From positions 1-63,765 of the forward strand of contig DASPJR010000157.1 of NCBI GenBank assembly GCA_035628505.1: 63,765 bases of DNA. The letters run 5' to 3'. Positions within the stretch are counted from its first letter, which is position 1. Each line of letters begins with the position of its first letter. Made by a program: the position numbers and the translations under genes. The notes beneath the pieces were generated by a model, which did not search any database, was not told the origin of the DNA, and saw nothing but the letters and a program-made list of their open reading frames with translations. Positions 19,214 to 27,501 of this stretch are shown one piece after another. The DNA comes from DASPJR01 sp035628505. GTDB lineage: Bacteria; Planctomycetota; SZUA-567; H5-PLA8.

Positions 19214-19864
19214 TTATTTCTTGATCGACGCTTTCGCGAGAACCGACTTCTCACTCTTCTTGTCGATGCTCTTTTCGTAGCGGTTCAGGCCGTTGGGCGT
19301 TTCGTTGCGCTTGCTGTCGAAGTCACGGCGCCCGTTGCCGATATCGCGGCGGTCGTTGCCGAAATCGCGGCGGTCGCTGCCGAAATCGTGCCGGTCGTGT
19401 TCGCGGTATTCGACGTGCCCGGTGCGGTAGCCGTAGCCGCCACGGTAAGGTTCGCATGTCGCCACCGCCACGTCGCGATAATAGCCGGGGACCACCACCG
19501 TCACGCAGCGCGTTTCGTAGCGCGCCGGAACATGCACGTCCTTGTAGTAGCCTTCCTGAATCACCACTTCGTACGGCCGGCCTCTGCGGTCATGGCGCAT
19601 CTCGACAACTTCAGGAACCCAGACCTTTTCGCAGCGGGCGGGCTCGACCAGGACCTGCTCTTCGCGAACTTCGCGACGTTCAGGAACCCACTCGCGCACC
19701 GTTACGGGCCGCACGACAACCGGGCGCGGCGGCGGACAATGTTCAACCACTGGACGTCCGAAGTTGATCGAGAAACCGAAGTCGGCGGCCGAAGCCTTCG
19801 TGGCGGTCAGTGAAGTTCCCAGCAGCAGAGCCAGGATCGCGGTCGTTTTCGCAGTTGTCGTCAT
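19214..19864 (-). CDS. Exported Arg/Asp-rich protein with valine-rich repeats, unknown function
   Basis: The start is set at 19864 (AAGGAGAAAAGATC then ATG), giving 216 aa; a longer frame runs to 19909. A signal peptide (AILALLLGTSLTATKASA) is followed by a region of alternating V/E/R and Y motifs: VREWVPERREVREEQVLVEP, EVVIQEGYYKDVHVPARYE, VVVPGYYRDVAVATCEPY. Similar 'GYY.DV.VP..YE' proteins are common but uncharacterised in PVC genomes. The C-terminal third carries imperfect heptads (DRRDFGS, DRRDFGN, DRRDIGN, GRRDFDS), encoded by ~21-bp DNA repeats near 19320-19390. No enzyme motif is visible. Its C-terminus faces the convergent propeller gene. Confidence 0.65.
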   Translation of the reverse strand: MTTTAKTTAILALLLGTSLTATKASAADFGFSINFGRPVVEHCPPPRPVVVRPVTVREWVPERREVREEQVLVEPARCEKVWVPEVVEMRHDRRGRPYEVVIQEGYYKDVHVPARYETRCVTVVVPGYYRDVAVATCEPYRGGYGYRTGHVEYREHDRHDFGSDRRDFGNDRRDIGNGRRDFDSKRNETPNGLNRYEKSIDKKSEKSVLAKASIKK

Positions 19865-20099
19865 GATCTTTTCTCCTTTGTATTTTTCGTTACCAGCCTC
19901 ATCTTCCACATCTATTGACGTGGCCGGCGGCGGACTATTCAGCTTTCAACGATCTCATAACTTCATTCGCAGTATAGCCTTATCGATAATCTAAAAAAGA
20001 TTTTATACGTAAACGTAATATCAGCAGGACAACCCGATTCCGGACTTTCGTTGAACCTTCCAGTGCGTTATCTCGTATTCTAATAAAGGAGAGGTTTAA

Positions 20100-20501
20100 A
20101 TGCACAAACTCGAGGTCAGCACGCGGGCGCATTCCGAATTCCACGAGATCACCGACGAAGTTCAGGCTCTGGTTGCCAAGGCAAAGATTTCATCCGGTCT
20201 GGCGCACGTTTACGTTCCGCACACCACCGCCGGGCTGACCATCAACGAGAACGCCGACCCCGACGTCAAAGCCGACATGCTCAAGTCGCTCGAGCAGATG
20301 GTCCCCTGGAACCAGCCGCACTTTCAGCACGCCGAAGGCAACAGCGCCGCGCATATCAAGGCCAGCATGATGGGGTTCAACATCACCGTCTTCATCGAAA
20401 ACGGCTCACTGGCGCTCGGCATGTGGCAGGGCATTTACCTCTGCGAATTCGACGGCCCCCGCACGCGCCAGGTCTGGGTGAAGCTAGTTTCTGGTTCCTA
20501 G
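20100..20501 (+). CDS. YjbQ / UPF0047 family protein (secondary thiamine-phosphate synthase type)
   Basis: A 133-aa cytoplasmic protein matching the whole UPF0047 family: ISSGLAHVYVPHTTAGLTINENAD, HAEGNSAAHIKASMMG and GMWQGIYLCEFDGPRTRQVWV. The family has weak thiamine-phosphate synthase activity, and its true role is unclear. The start ATG follows AGGAGAGGTTTAA. A possible promoter lies upstream (TTGAAC near 20053, TATTCT near 20078). The last residues (LVSGS) and the stop codon lie inside a dispersed intergenic repeat, so the native C-terminus may have been altered by that repeat. Confidence 0.92.
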   Translation: MHKLEVSTRAHSEFHEITDEVQALVAKAKISSGLAHVYVPHTTAGLTINENADPDVKADMLKSLEQMVPWNQPHFQHAEGNSAAHIKASMMGFNITVFIENGSLALGMWQGIYLCEFDGPRTRQVWVKLVSGS

Positions 20502-20567
20502 TTTCTGGTTTGCAGTTCGGCCGGCGAGTGCCGTTCAACCAGAAACCAGAAACGCCACACCAGAAAC
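20486..20567. repeat. Inverted 'tttctggtt' word repeat at a convergent junction
   Basis: The left arm holds two copies of (a/c)tagtttctggtt (20486-20511). The right arm holds reverse-complement copies (aaccagaaaccagaaac at 20537-20553, accagaaac at 20559). It overlaps the YjbQ stop codon and ends two bases before the stop of the epimerase gene. It could fold into a long stem acting on both convergent transcripts. Confidence 0.8.
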
Positions 20568-20568
20568 A

Positions 20569-21636
20569 TCAGTTAATCAGCTTCCGCTCGCGGCACCACG
20601 CCACGGCGCGTTTGTAGCCCTCAAACAGATCCACCTGCGGCTGCCAGCCGAGACGCTCTCTGGCCTTCTGGCTTGAACAGCCGACATTCCAGTTCGCTTC
20701 GCCCAGCAGATGAAAACTCATCGAATAAAGTCCGCAGGCAGCGATCGCGCAGTCGATCTGGTACGCAACGCTCGCGCTGAACGCAGGCAGCCGCAGGAAC
20801 TTTGGAGACACGCCGAGCGCGCTGGCCATCGCTTCGCATACTTCTTTGGTCGTATAAGCGCGCGCGTCGCACAGATTGAATATCTCTCCCGCGGCTTGCG
20901 GGTGCCAGAGGGCCAGGATCGTTCCGGCGACGAGATCATCGATGTATGAGAGGCTCCGCGCATAATTGCCGCTTCCCACCAGCGGCAGGCGGCCGCGCTG
21001 AATGCGCTTGAAAATGTCGACGTGGCGCTCGGGCACCGGCGGGCCGTAAAACATACATGGCCGCACAATCGATATTTCGAATTTGCCGGGCTCATGCATT
21101 TTCAGCAGAGCCTGCTCGGCCTGGAATTTACTGCGGCCATAATGCGAGAGCGGGTTGCAGGGCATGTCCTCAGTCAATAATTTCGCCGGCGAGTCGCTTG
21201 CGCCCTGCGCTGCGTTGGAGCTCACATAAAGAAAACGTTTCGCGCCCGCGGCTTTGGCGGCCTGCGCAAGCGCGATAGTGCCGTCGCGATTGATGGTGTA
21301 CCAGTCTCGCGTGCGGCGCGGATGAATAATCGCCGCCGCATGCAGCACCGCGCCGCCTGCAAGCTTCTCGCAGGCTGCTTTCAGCGATTCGGCATCGGCC
21401 AGATCGCCTGCATGCGTCGCACCCACTTCCGGATGCGCTTTGCGCCAGGACGCGAGCCGCTCGGCATTGAGCGATTTCTGCACCAGGCAGCGGATCTCCG
21501 TCAGCGGCGACTGCTTGCCCACACGCGTGAGCAACACGTCGCAAAGCCACCCCGGCGCGCCGGTGACCAGCAGCGGCGAGGGGATAGTTGCATTCACTGC
21601 CTTGCCGAACGTAAAAGGCTGCGCTTGAACACTCAT
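20569..21636 (-). CDS. NAD(P)-dependent epimerase/dehydratase (extended SDR)
   Basis: A 355-aa Rossmann-fold enzyme. The nucleotide-binding motif is a variant, LLVTGAPGWLCDVLL (about residues 21-35, classical TGxxGxxG). The active-site YGRSKFQAEQAL gives the Tyr-x-x-x-Lys pair, preceded by a VSSNAAQG serine strand. DLADAESLKAACEKLAGGAVLHAAA and SYIDDLVAGTILALWHP are typical of the 3-beta-HSD/nucleoside-sugar epimerase group. It is the last gene of a minus-strand set with two methyltransferases and a small ORF, which points to modification of a lipid, sugar or secondary metabolite. The ribosome binding site is weak (GAGTAAAG). The substrate is unknown. Confidence 0.85.
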   Translation of the reverse strand: MSVQAQPFTFGKAVNATIPSPLLVTGAPGWLCDVLLTRVGKQSPLTEIRCLVQKSLNAERLASWRKAHPEVGATHAGDLADAESLKAACEKLAGGAVLHAAAIIHPRRTRDWYTINRDGTIALAQAAKAAGAKRFLYVSSNAAQGASDSPAKLLTEDMPCNPLSHYGRSKFQAEQALLKMHEPGKFEISIVRPCMFYGPPVPERHVDIFKRIQRGRLPLVGSGNYARSLSYIDDLVAGTILALWHPQAAGEIFNLCDARAYTTKEVCEAMASALGVSPKFLRLPAFSASVAYQIDCAIAACGLYSMSFHLLGEANWNVGCSSQKARERLGWQPQVDLFEGYKRAVAWCRERKLIN

Positions 21637-21638
21637 CT

Positions 21639-21902
21639 TTACTCTACTTTTCTCTGTCCCCGAGCTCTTCCGATCGATGTGATTTTCACAACTTCAATTC
21701 CTGTAAGTGCTGCGAAACGAAGAGCGTCGGCCTTTGCTGAATTACGATTCCTAAAGTGCCGAAATGAGTGCGCCCAAACAATCTGGGTAGTCCGCGACGT
21801 AATGTAAAGATGCCAGAAAAAGAATTGACCTCTTGTAGACCATTGCTTGGGATAAGTCTCCAGGCGGGCCTTCAATGCAACACGGCGGATTTTAGTTGGC
21901 AT
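21639..21902 (-). CDS. Small 87-aa ORF fitting exactly between methyltransferase and epimerase genes
   Basis: The ATG (21902) overlaps the last 11 bases of the methyltransferase gene and the TAA ends two bases before the epimerase ATG. The frame therefore fills a 250-base gap with operon-like spacing. The product is basic and aromatic (RGQFFFWHLYITSRTTQIVW, FRHFRNRNSAKADALRFAA, GIEVVKI). The pattern 'FxWxLxxxx..I..S..F..R..A...A......GI..V' faintly recalls DUF1508/YegP small beta-alpha proteins, an inference only. The region is less GC-rich than its neighbours. It could be a decayed or spurious frame. Confidence 0.45.
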   Translation of the reverse strand: MPTKIRRVALKARLETYPKQWSTRGQFFFWHLYITSRTTQIVWAHSFRHFRNRNSAKADALRFAALTGIEVVKITSIGRARGQRKVE

Positions 21903-22593
21903 TCTTTCTGCCCACCCAGAAAAAAAAGAACAATCCCTTGCGATCCAGGTCCAACGGCTCGAAGCCGAGATCATCGATGATTCGCCGCACGTCCGGCCAG
22001 TGATCGAGGTAATCCGTCAGGTACGGCCACTCTTCGTCGAGCTGGCTTTTAAAGCTGCGCAGGCCGCTTGTTGGCCACGTCAGCCAGCTCTGGCGGCACG
22101 CCCAGAACGCCAGGCGCAGCTGCGGTGAATCCCAATGGTCGATCAGCGCCAACCGGCCGCCCGGCTTTAGGATGCGTTTGGCTTCTTTCAGCGCGGCGCG
22201 AATCCCGTCGACTCCGCCGAGGTGATGCAGCGAATGCATGCAGGTGATCGCGTCGAATGTTCCGTCGGCATACGGAAGCGCGCGGCTGTCACCGGCCCTC
22301 ACGTCTGCCCATGACTCGCGCTGCAGTGCGGGATCGATGGTGACATCCAGACCCGAAAGCTGCGTGAAACCTTCCGCGTGCAGAATGCGCAGAACTTCGC
22401 CCGTTCCGCAGCAGAGATCCAGAATCTTCCACTCGCGCGGCCAGCTGAACACACCGAGCTGCTGCAGTTTTCCACGATGCTTTTTCGAACGGCGCGCAAT
22501 CAGCTGCGGATCGCGATAGGCGTTTTTCCAGGCGTCTGATTCCTCTGGCAGCGTCTGCGCCGACGATGTTCCGGGTTGGCTCGCCACGCTCAC
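21892..22593 (-). CDS. SAM-dependent class I methyltransferase
   Basis: The start is set at GTG 22593, which overlaps the TGA of the upstream methyltransferase (GTGA) and follows GGAGCAGGGAGC; a longer frame from 22647 would overlap by 58 bases. The product is 233 aa. Motif I is LDLCCGTGEVLRIL and motif II is GDSRALPYADGTFDAITCMHSLHH. The post-motif III loop is EAKRILKPGGRLALIDHWDSP. It is a UbiE/Methyltransf_11 type and the acceptor is unknown. A small ORF begins within its last codons. Confidence 0.85.
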   Translation of the reverse strand: MSVASQPGTSSAQTLPEESDAWKNAYRDPQLIARRSKKHRGKLQQLGVFSWPREWKILDLCCGTGEVLRILHAEGFTQLSGLDVTIDPALQRESWADVRAGDSRALPYADGTFDAITCMHSLHHLGGVDGIRAALKEAKRILKPGGRLALIDHWDSPQLRLAFWACRQSWLTWPTSGLRSFKSQLDEEWPYLTDYLDHWPDVRRIIDDLGFEPLDLDRKGLFFFFWVGRKNAN

Positions 22594-23384
22594 GCTCCCT
22601 GCTCCGGCACGCGCTCGTAATCGATCACAATCACCACGCTCGAACACTGCCAGCGCACGATCGGAATGTATTCGATCATGCGATTGAAGGCGACAAGCGC
22701 CGGGAGCAGAAATCCGGGCACCTTGAACGGAAAAAGAAACGGGTAAATCATGAAGTGCGTGATGCGGTAGCCGGGCTGGTTTTCGAAAAATGAACGGTAG
22801 CGCCAGGGCGTATAGGACTGCTCGCCGGCGGCGCGGCGGCTGGGTGTCAGTTCGAGCAGCTTGCGGGGGAGGCTCAATCCGTTGGACTCCGTAAGCAGCA
22901 CGCGGCCGCGGCTGACGCGCAACATCTCACGCGCCATTTTGCGCGGATTGTCGACATGATGCATGACGTCGAAGGAGATTGCCGCAGTGAAACTCTGATC
23001 GGGAAACGGAAGTTCCTCGGCGCTGGCGCGTTCGGCTTCAAGCCCCTGCTTGCGCAGCCAGTCGACGCCATCCTGAAAAACTTCGGTGGTTAGATAACGC
23101 CGGATGACTTTTCCGCTTCCATCCTTTGAAGGCCGGTTTGCGGCAACGACCGCCTTCGAGTTCTCGCCAATGCCCGATCCAATCTCGATAAAGTCCTGAT
23201 CTTTGCCATCTCCGAATGTGTCATAGAACAGACGCACATAGCGCGGCAGAATAAAGACGTCTGAGATTTCGCCCACCAGCTTTTTGCGCCAGGACGCATC
23301 CTGATCGTGGACATGCTCCCATGCCACCCCGCCGCCCGCTTTAGGTTCATTGGGCGCAGCATTGGCGCCGGCAGAGTCACTCAT
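22590..23384 (-). CDS. SAM-dependent class I methyltransferase
   Basis: The start is at 23384 (MSDSAGANAA) behind GAGGCCTTAT; a 10-residue-longer frame lacks a site. The product is 264 aa. It contains DFIEIGSGIGENSKAV (motif I), EELPFPDQSFTAAISFDVMHHV and EMLRVSRGRVLLTESNG. The C-terminal part has a hydrophobic segment (IYPFLFPFKVPGFLLPALVAFNRMIEYIPIV), suggesting a membrane-associated or lipid-like acceptor. It is the first gene of the operon with the second methyltransferase, the small ORF and the epimerase. Lipid or glycolipid tailoring is a plausible but unproven job for this set. Confidence 0.85.
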   Translation of the reverse strand: MSDSAGANAAPNEPKAGGGVAWEHVHDQDASWRKKLVGEISDVFILPRYVRLFYDTFGDGKDQDFIEIGSGIGENSKAVVAANRPSKDGSGKVIRRYLTTEVFQDGVDWLRKQGLEAERASAEELPFPDQSFTAAISFDVMHHVDNPRKMAREMLRVSRGRVLLTESNGLSLPRKLLELTPSRRAAGEQSYTPWRYRSFFENQPGYRITHFMIYPFLFPFKVPGFLLPALVAFNRMIEYIPIVRWQCSSVVIVIDYERVPEQGA

Positions 23385-23487
23385 ATAAGGCCTCAAATCT
23401 GTCCACAAACGCACATTGTGATGGCTCTTCCACGGGATTCAAGCTGTGCTCTCGGATTTCATCGTCGCAAGCTGTAAAAAGTTGCAC

Positions 23488-23516
23488 TTGTGCAGCATTT
23501 CAGCCCACCCTATAGA
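23488..23516 (+). promoter_or_regulatory. Candidate sigma-70-type promoter, with nearby TGCAC-TT-GTGCA inverted repeat
   Basis: TTGTGC (23488-23493), a 17-base spacer and TATAGA (23511-23516) stand 108 bases before the ATG of the small secreted protein at 23624. An inverted repeat TGCACTTGTGCA (23483-23494) overlaps the -35 box and could be an operator serving this and the divergent methyltransferase operon. Confidence 0.4.
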
Positions 23517-23623
23517 TTAATAGACGAGTCAGCTTACCCTAATGTCAGGCGAAAAAGCAAATCTTTTCCGGCCTCCCTTCCGCCGGAACTGCGGTTGCGA
23601 TCTTTTGGCCGAAGGAGGCAGCT

Positions 23624-24106
23624 ATGAAAGTATTCGTAAGCACGATTCTCATTCTGATCGGTTTGAATGTTCTAGCAGCGGACGACTTTGCGCGCGTGAC
23701 GTTACAGGGAGTGGTTGCTCAATCCGGCGAGCGACTGGTGCTGCGTTCAGAAGGCATGGTTTATGACCTGAATTTTCGCAGCGCCGCCACGCGCGACGAT
23801 GCCCTGAATCTAATCGGCCACACAGTCGTCGCACAGGGCCGGCTGGATCTCACGGCCAAACCTGCGCAGCGCTCGCGTCTGATCTTCTGGCCAGAGCGCA
23901 TTGCCGACGTAGAAGCGACCGTCGATCCTGTTAACCGGCCTGCCCAAGCCGCTGTGGATCCAGCCAGTCCGCAGGCGCAGCCGGAAGGGCAGGTTCCCGA
24001 GCGTCTCGTTGAACGCCCGGTGCGGCTGCCCAACTTTGATCCCGGCGAAGTGTTCGAGGGGCCGGAGGAAGAGTCGATTCTGCCGCAGATCAAACTTGAC
24101 TGGTAG
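23624..24106 (+). CDS. Small exported protein, unknown function
   Basis: A 160-aa protein starting behind GAAGGAGGCAGCT. The signal peptide is MKVFVSTILILIGLNVLAAD. Residues about 22-95 form an OB-like/beta-rich unit (VTLQGVVAQSGERLVLRSEGMVYDLNF, IGHTVVAQGRLDL). A proline/glutamine-rich linker (about 105-130) and an acidic tail (PGEVFEGPEEESILPQIKLDW) follow. The 'GxV...GERLVLR..G..Y.L' pattern looks like the small DUF5818/OB-type periplasmic proteins, but I do not assign a family. It sits alone, upstream of the hybrid kinase. Confidence 0.7.
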   Translation: MKVFVSTILILIGLNVLAADDFARVTLQGVVAQSGERLVLRSEGMVYDLNFRSAATRDDALNLIGHTVVAQGRLDLTAKPAQRSRLIFWPERIADVEATVDPVNRPAQAAVDPASPQAQPEGQVPERLVERPVRLPNFDPGEVFEGPEEESILPQIKLDW

Positions 24107-24177
24107 TTGCGCTTGCACCTTAGTAATTGCGCTTGCGCCTTAAATGAGGGATAATTCGAACATCATCGGAGGCGGTG

Positions 24178-25827
24178 ATGTTCGACGAAACCTCAGTTCG
24201 CCTGCTCAGTGTCATTCGCCAATTGTCTTTTGCCAAAGACATCCAGAGCGTCATGCAGACCGTGCGAATCGCGGCGCGCGAGCTTTCGGGCGCCGACGGC
24301 GTCACCTTCGTGCTGCGCGAAGGCGATCTGTGCTATTACGCTGAAGAGAATGCCATCGCACCGCTGTGGAAAGGCCGGCGCTTTCCCATGAGCCAGTGCA
24401 TCTCCGGCTGGGTGATGCTCAACAGAAAAGCCGCGGTGATCGAAGACATCTATGCCGATCCGCGCATTCCAGCGGATGCGTACCGGCCCACGTTCGTCAA
24501 GAGCCTGGCCATGGTCCCGGTGCGGCGTGAAGACCCGCTTGCGGCCATCGGTGCGTACTGGGCGACGCAGCGCATGCCCGCGGAAGAAGAAGTCAAACAG
24601 CTGCAGATGCTGGCGGACACAACCGCTGTCGCCATTTCGAATGTTCAGCTATACGAATCCCTGCAGAAGTCTTTGGAGCGTGAGCAACAGGCGCGGCAGG
24701 CGGCCGAGAAGGCCAATCGCGCCAAGGACGAATTTCTCGCCGTGGTCAGCCATGAGCTGCGCACGCCGTTGACGCCGATCATGGGCTGGCTGCGCATGCT
24801 GCGCGGCAATGCCTGCAACGATCCGGCGCACGCGCTGGAGGTGATCGAGCGCAATATTGAAGCGCAGCGGCGGGTCGTCGAAGATTTGCTCGATTTCTCG
24901 CGCATCTCGACCGGCACGTTGAAGATCCATCCGGTGCAGATCAGCCTGTCCGAGGTCGCCGATACCGTCATCGATTCCTTCGCGTCCGCCGCCGCCGCAC
25001 GGAAAATACGTTTCAGGAAATCACTCGCTCTGCAGGGAATGGTATACGCCGACGAAGCCCGCCTGCGGCAATGCGTTCGAAACCTGATCAGCAATGCCGT
25101 GAGATTCAGTTTTCCCGAGGGAGAAATCGACGTCTCAATCAGCACGTTCGATGGCGAAGTCTCGCTGCGGGTGGAAGATCATGGCCAGGGCATTCCAAAG
25201 GAGTATCTGCCGCACGTTTTTGACGGCTTTTCGCAGCAGGATTACTCCAATACGCGCAAGCACGGCGGGCTCGGACTCGGGCTTTCGCTCGTCCGCCACA
25301 TTGTTGAACTGCATGGCGGCCGGGTGAAAGCTGCCAGCGCCGGCACCGGACTGGGCTCGACCTTCACGATCACGCTGCCCGCTGCGCCCGGAATCGCCGA
25401 TCGCGGGGCGGTCAGGTCAGAGGCGACGAGCGGAAAGCGGCCGGTCAACCTGGATGGTGTTCGCGTCCTGGTTGTTGACGATGACCTGGATACTTTGAAG
25501 ACGATCGCGCATACGCTGCAGTTTGTGGGCGCGAAAGTGGTGCTGGCCAAATCGGTCGATGAAGCCCTGCGCTTCTGCCGCGCCGGCGAAATTGATGCCG
25601 TGGTCAGCGACATTGTTATGCCCGAACGCGACGGCTACGATTTGATCCGCACGCTGCGCAGCCGGGAAGGTTGTGCAAACATCCTTGCCATCGCATTCAC
25701 TGCCCATACGAATGCCCATTCGCGAGAGGACGCTCTCGCCTCGGGTTTCAATTACTTCCTTTCCAAGCCGCTTGATCCCGAAAAAGTCATCACCACAGTT
25801 ATGGCCGGTGTTGCCCGAAAAGCGTGA
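24178..25827 (+). CDS. Hybrid histidine kinase (GAF-HisKA-HATPase-REC), soluble
   Basis: A 549-aa cytoplasmic kinase with an N-terminal GAF domain (about 1-155), a short coiled coil (LEREQQARQAAEKANRAKDEF), HisKA with phospho-acceptor H192 in VVSHELRTP, HATPase_c (NLISNAVRFS, DHGQGIP, GGLGLGLSLVRHIVELHGG) and a receiver with D478 in VVSDIVMPERDGY. The start is ATG 24178 after GGAGGCGGTG; a GTG one codon upstream is possible. There is no membrane segment, so the signal is probably internal (redox, gas or small ligand in GAF). No partner regulator is adjacent. The kinase core resembles that at 6050-9583, suggesting a shared phosphotransfer route. Confidence 0.94.
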   Translation: MFDETSVRLLSVIRQLSFAKDIQSVMQTVRIAARELSGADGVTFVLREGDLCYYAEENAIAPLWKGRRFPMSQCISGWVMLNRKAAVIEDIYADPRIPADAYRPTFVKSLAMVPVRREDPLAAIGAYWATQRMPAEEEVKQLQMLADTTAVAISNVQLYESLQKSLEREQQARQAAEKANRAKDEFLAVVSHELRTPLTPIMGWLRMLRGNACNDPAHALEVIERNIEAQRRVVEDLLDFSRISTGTLKIHPVQISLSEVADTVIDSFASAAAARKIRFRKSLALQGMVYADEARLRQCVRNLISNAVRFSFPEGEIDVSISTFDGEVSLRVEDHGQGIPKEYLPHVFDGFSQQDYSNTRKHGGLGLGLSLVRHIVELHGGRVKAASAGTGLGSTFTITLPAAPGIADRGAVRSEATSGKRPVNLDGVRVLVVDDDLDTLKTIAHTLQFVGAKVVLAKSVDEALRFCRAGEIDAVVSDIVMPERDGYDLIRTLRSREGCANILAIAFTAHTNAHSREDALASGFNYFLSKPLDPEKVITTVMAGVARKA

Positions 25828-25891
25828 GGCTATGGCTTTGAGGCGTCTTTCTGCTGCTTCTGCAGCAACGCGTTGTTAGTCGAGAAAGAAC

Positions 25892-26010
25892 CGCAGAGGT
25901 GGCGGGGACACCCCTGTCCCCGGGGAGGGTTGCTCACACTCGCGGTCTCCGGTGAGAACTCATTTTGGGCGCCACTCTCGCCCCGACAGGAGTGCCGGGG
26001 CCACCCGAGT
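25892..26010. repeat. Palindromic GC-rich repeat (ggtggcggggacacccctgtcc family)
   Basis: cggggacacccctgtccccg (25903-25922) is itself a hairpin. gacaggagtgccggggccacc (25985-26005) is a partial inverted copy of the left end. It lies between convergent genes. The form is typical of dispersed intergenic elements. Confidence 0.6.
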
Positions 26011-26040
26011 TGAAAGACGCCCCTGACTTCTGCCACTTCC

Positions 26041-26080
26041 CTTCGCGTTTTCCTTTGCGTCTTTGCGCCTTTGCGTGAGG
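26041..26080. repeat. Single arm of the 'cgcaaag/gcgcaaag' intergenic repeat
   Basis: The phrase ttgcgtctttgcgcctttgcgtgagg ends five bases before the stop of the macroglobulin gene. The same phrase occurs at 32400-32545 and 61285-61400 as inverted pairs; here only one arm is present. Confidence 0.75.
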
Positions 26081-26085
26081 TTTTT

Positions 26086-27501
26086 TCAGTCCGCGATGTT
26101 CAGTTTGATCTCGTCCGAGTTCGCCCGCAGTTCCGGCGCGTACATGCCGTACGCGCGCGTGGGCAGAGCGCTGAACTTACCCGGAATCTCCGCGCGCATG
26201 CGGTACGAGAGGCTGTGCTTGCCGCGCGCCAACTGCCGCACGAACAGGCACACGCGCTCGTCGCGAAGTTCCATGTATGCGCCAAGGCTGTTGCCGTTGT
26301 AGCCGCTGCGAACATCGAACGGTTCAAAGCCTGCAGCTTTCATGTCCTCAAAAAGGATGTACTCGTAGTCATTCTTGCTCTCGATCTCGAGCTCGATTTC
26401 AACCAGATCGCCGCTCTTGAGCGTATCCAGGTTCGCGAGCGGTTTGCGCTCGTACTTCTCGATCTTCTGGTCCAGAGCCTGCCCGCGAGCACCCTGCACC
26501 TTGCCGGCCGCTTCGACACGCGTGAGCTTGTAATACTTGCGCTCGACTTTCACTTCGAGCCCCGTCTTCTTGATGTCGTCTTCGAGCGTGAAGTTGGTCA
26601 TGTAGGCGTTGAAATAGAGCGGCCCCCGTCCAGTCTTCTTCAGCTCAATTTTCTGTTCGCCCGTGCCGAGCTTGTTTCCGGCCAGCACCAGCTTGTTGTC
26701 GAACGTGAACAGGTTTGACGCGCTGATGCTCACTTCCTTGGCCTTCTGGCCGTTGACCAGGATCTCCAGCTTCATGTCCGGGCTGTCTTCGCCACTGGCG
26801 GTGAGGTACTCCGCCATCGCTTCGATGCACACGGCCGTGTCGCGCGTGCTGTTCCAGTACGTTGCGTTCTTGCGGTTGTTGATGAGGTACTTGACCAGGC
26901 GCGACGCCTTCTCGCTCTTCGGATCAGTCGCCGCGAGCAGCTTCAGGTAGTACGCCTGCGCTTCGTATTCGCTTCCGTACCAGTTCCACCACTGATTTTC
27001 TTCCGGCATTTTCAGATAGGCGGTCTGGTTTTCCTCATCCTGCACGAGGAACTGTTCGATGTTCTGCAGCACCATCGCCAGCTTTTCTTTTTCACCCAGC
27101 TTGTGAAGCGCCAGGCCGAGCATCGCTTTGCCATAGACAGCCAGCTGGTTGCGGTCGCGGTAGAGGAACTCCAGCATGTCCTTGTCCTGGAGTTTCGCAT
27201 CCGTGAGCACCATGAAGTTGAACGCGTCCTGGTTGTCCGCGTGCGCTTTCGACGGGTTGATCTTCAGCGGCGCGTTGCGGATGCGGACGATTTCAGCATC
27301 CTGGTGCGCCTTGAGCCACTGGACGCCGCGTTCCAGCACACCCTGCGGGACAGCGATGCCATTGACCTTCGCGGTCTGCAGACCGTGGACGACATAGGCC
27401 GTCGTGTGCGGATAGGAGCGTTCACCCATTCCGCTGAACCAGCCCCAGCCGCCGTCGGTGCACTGCATGGAGACAAGACGATCGACTCCGCTGCGGACCA
27501 T
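26086..27501 (-). CDS. Alpha-2-macroglobulin, C-terminal part (separated from the rest by a frameshift)
   Basis: The 471 aa continue the macroglobulin whose N-terminal part is read in another frame upstream. The region contains the alpha/alpha thioester-domain repeats (VDRLVSMQCTDGGWGWFSG, TAYVVHGLQTAK, DNQDAFNFMVLTDA) and the receptor-binding-like C-terminal domain (SGDLVEIELEIESKNDYEYILFEDMKAAGFE). The first ATG in this frame is at 27501, exactly at the frame change. It is poorly placed after a ribosome binding site, so I read this as the second half of one broken 2056-residue protein, not an independent gene. Confidence 0.85.
   Translation of the reverse strand: MVRSGVDRLVSMQCTDGGWGWFSGMGERSYPHTTAYVVHGLQTAKVNGIAVPQGVLERGVQWLKAHQDAEIVRIRNAPLKINPSKAHADNQDAFNFMVLTDAKLQDKDMLEFLYRDRNQLAVYGKAMLGLALHKLGEKEKLAMVLQNIEQFLVQDEENQTAYLKMPEENQWWNWYGSEYEAQAYYLKLLAATDPKSEKASRLVKYLINNRKNATYWNSTRDTAVCIEAMAEYLTASGEDSPDMKLEILVNGQKAKEVSISASNLFTFDNKLVLAGNKLGTGEQKIELKKTGRGPLYFNAYMTNFTLEDDIKKTGLEVKVERKYYKLTRVEAAGKVQGARGQALDQKIEKYERKPLANLDTLKSGDLVEIELEIESKNDYEYILFEDMKAAGFEPFDVRSGYNGNSLGAYMELRDERVCLFVRQLARGKHSLSYRMRAEIPGKFSALPTRAYGMYAPELRANSDEIKLNIAD

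Noticed and set aside
27264..27501. Continuation of the macroglobulin N-terminal frame past the break
   Set aside because: Loses all homology after 27500 and ends in Ser/Arg-rich nonsense, as expected after a frameshift.
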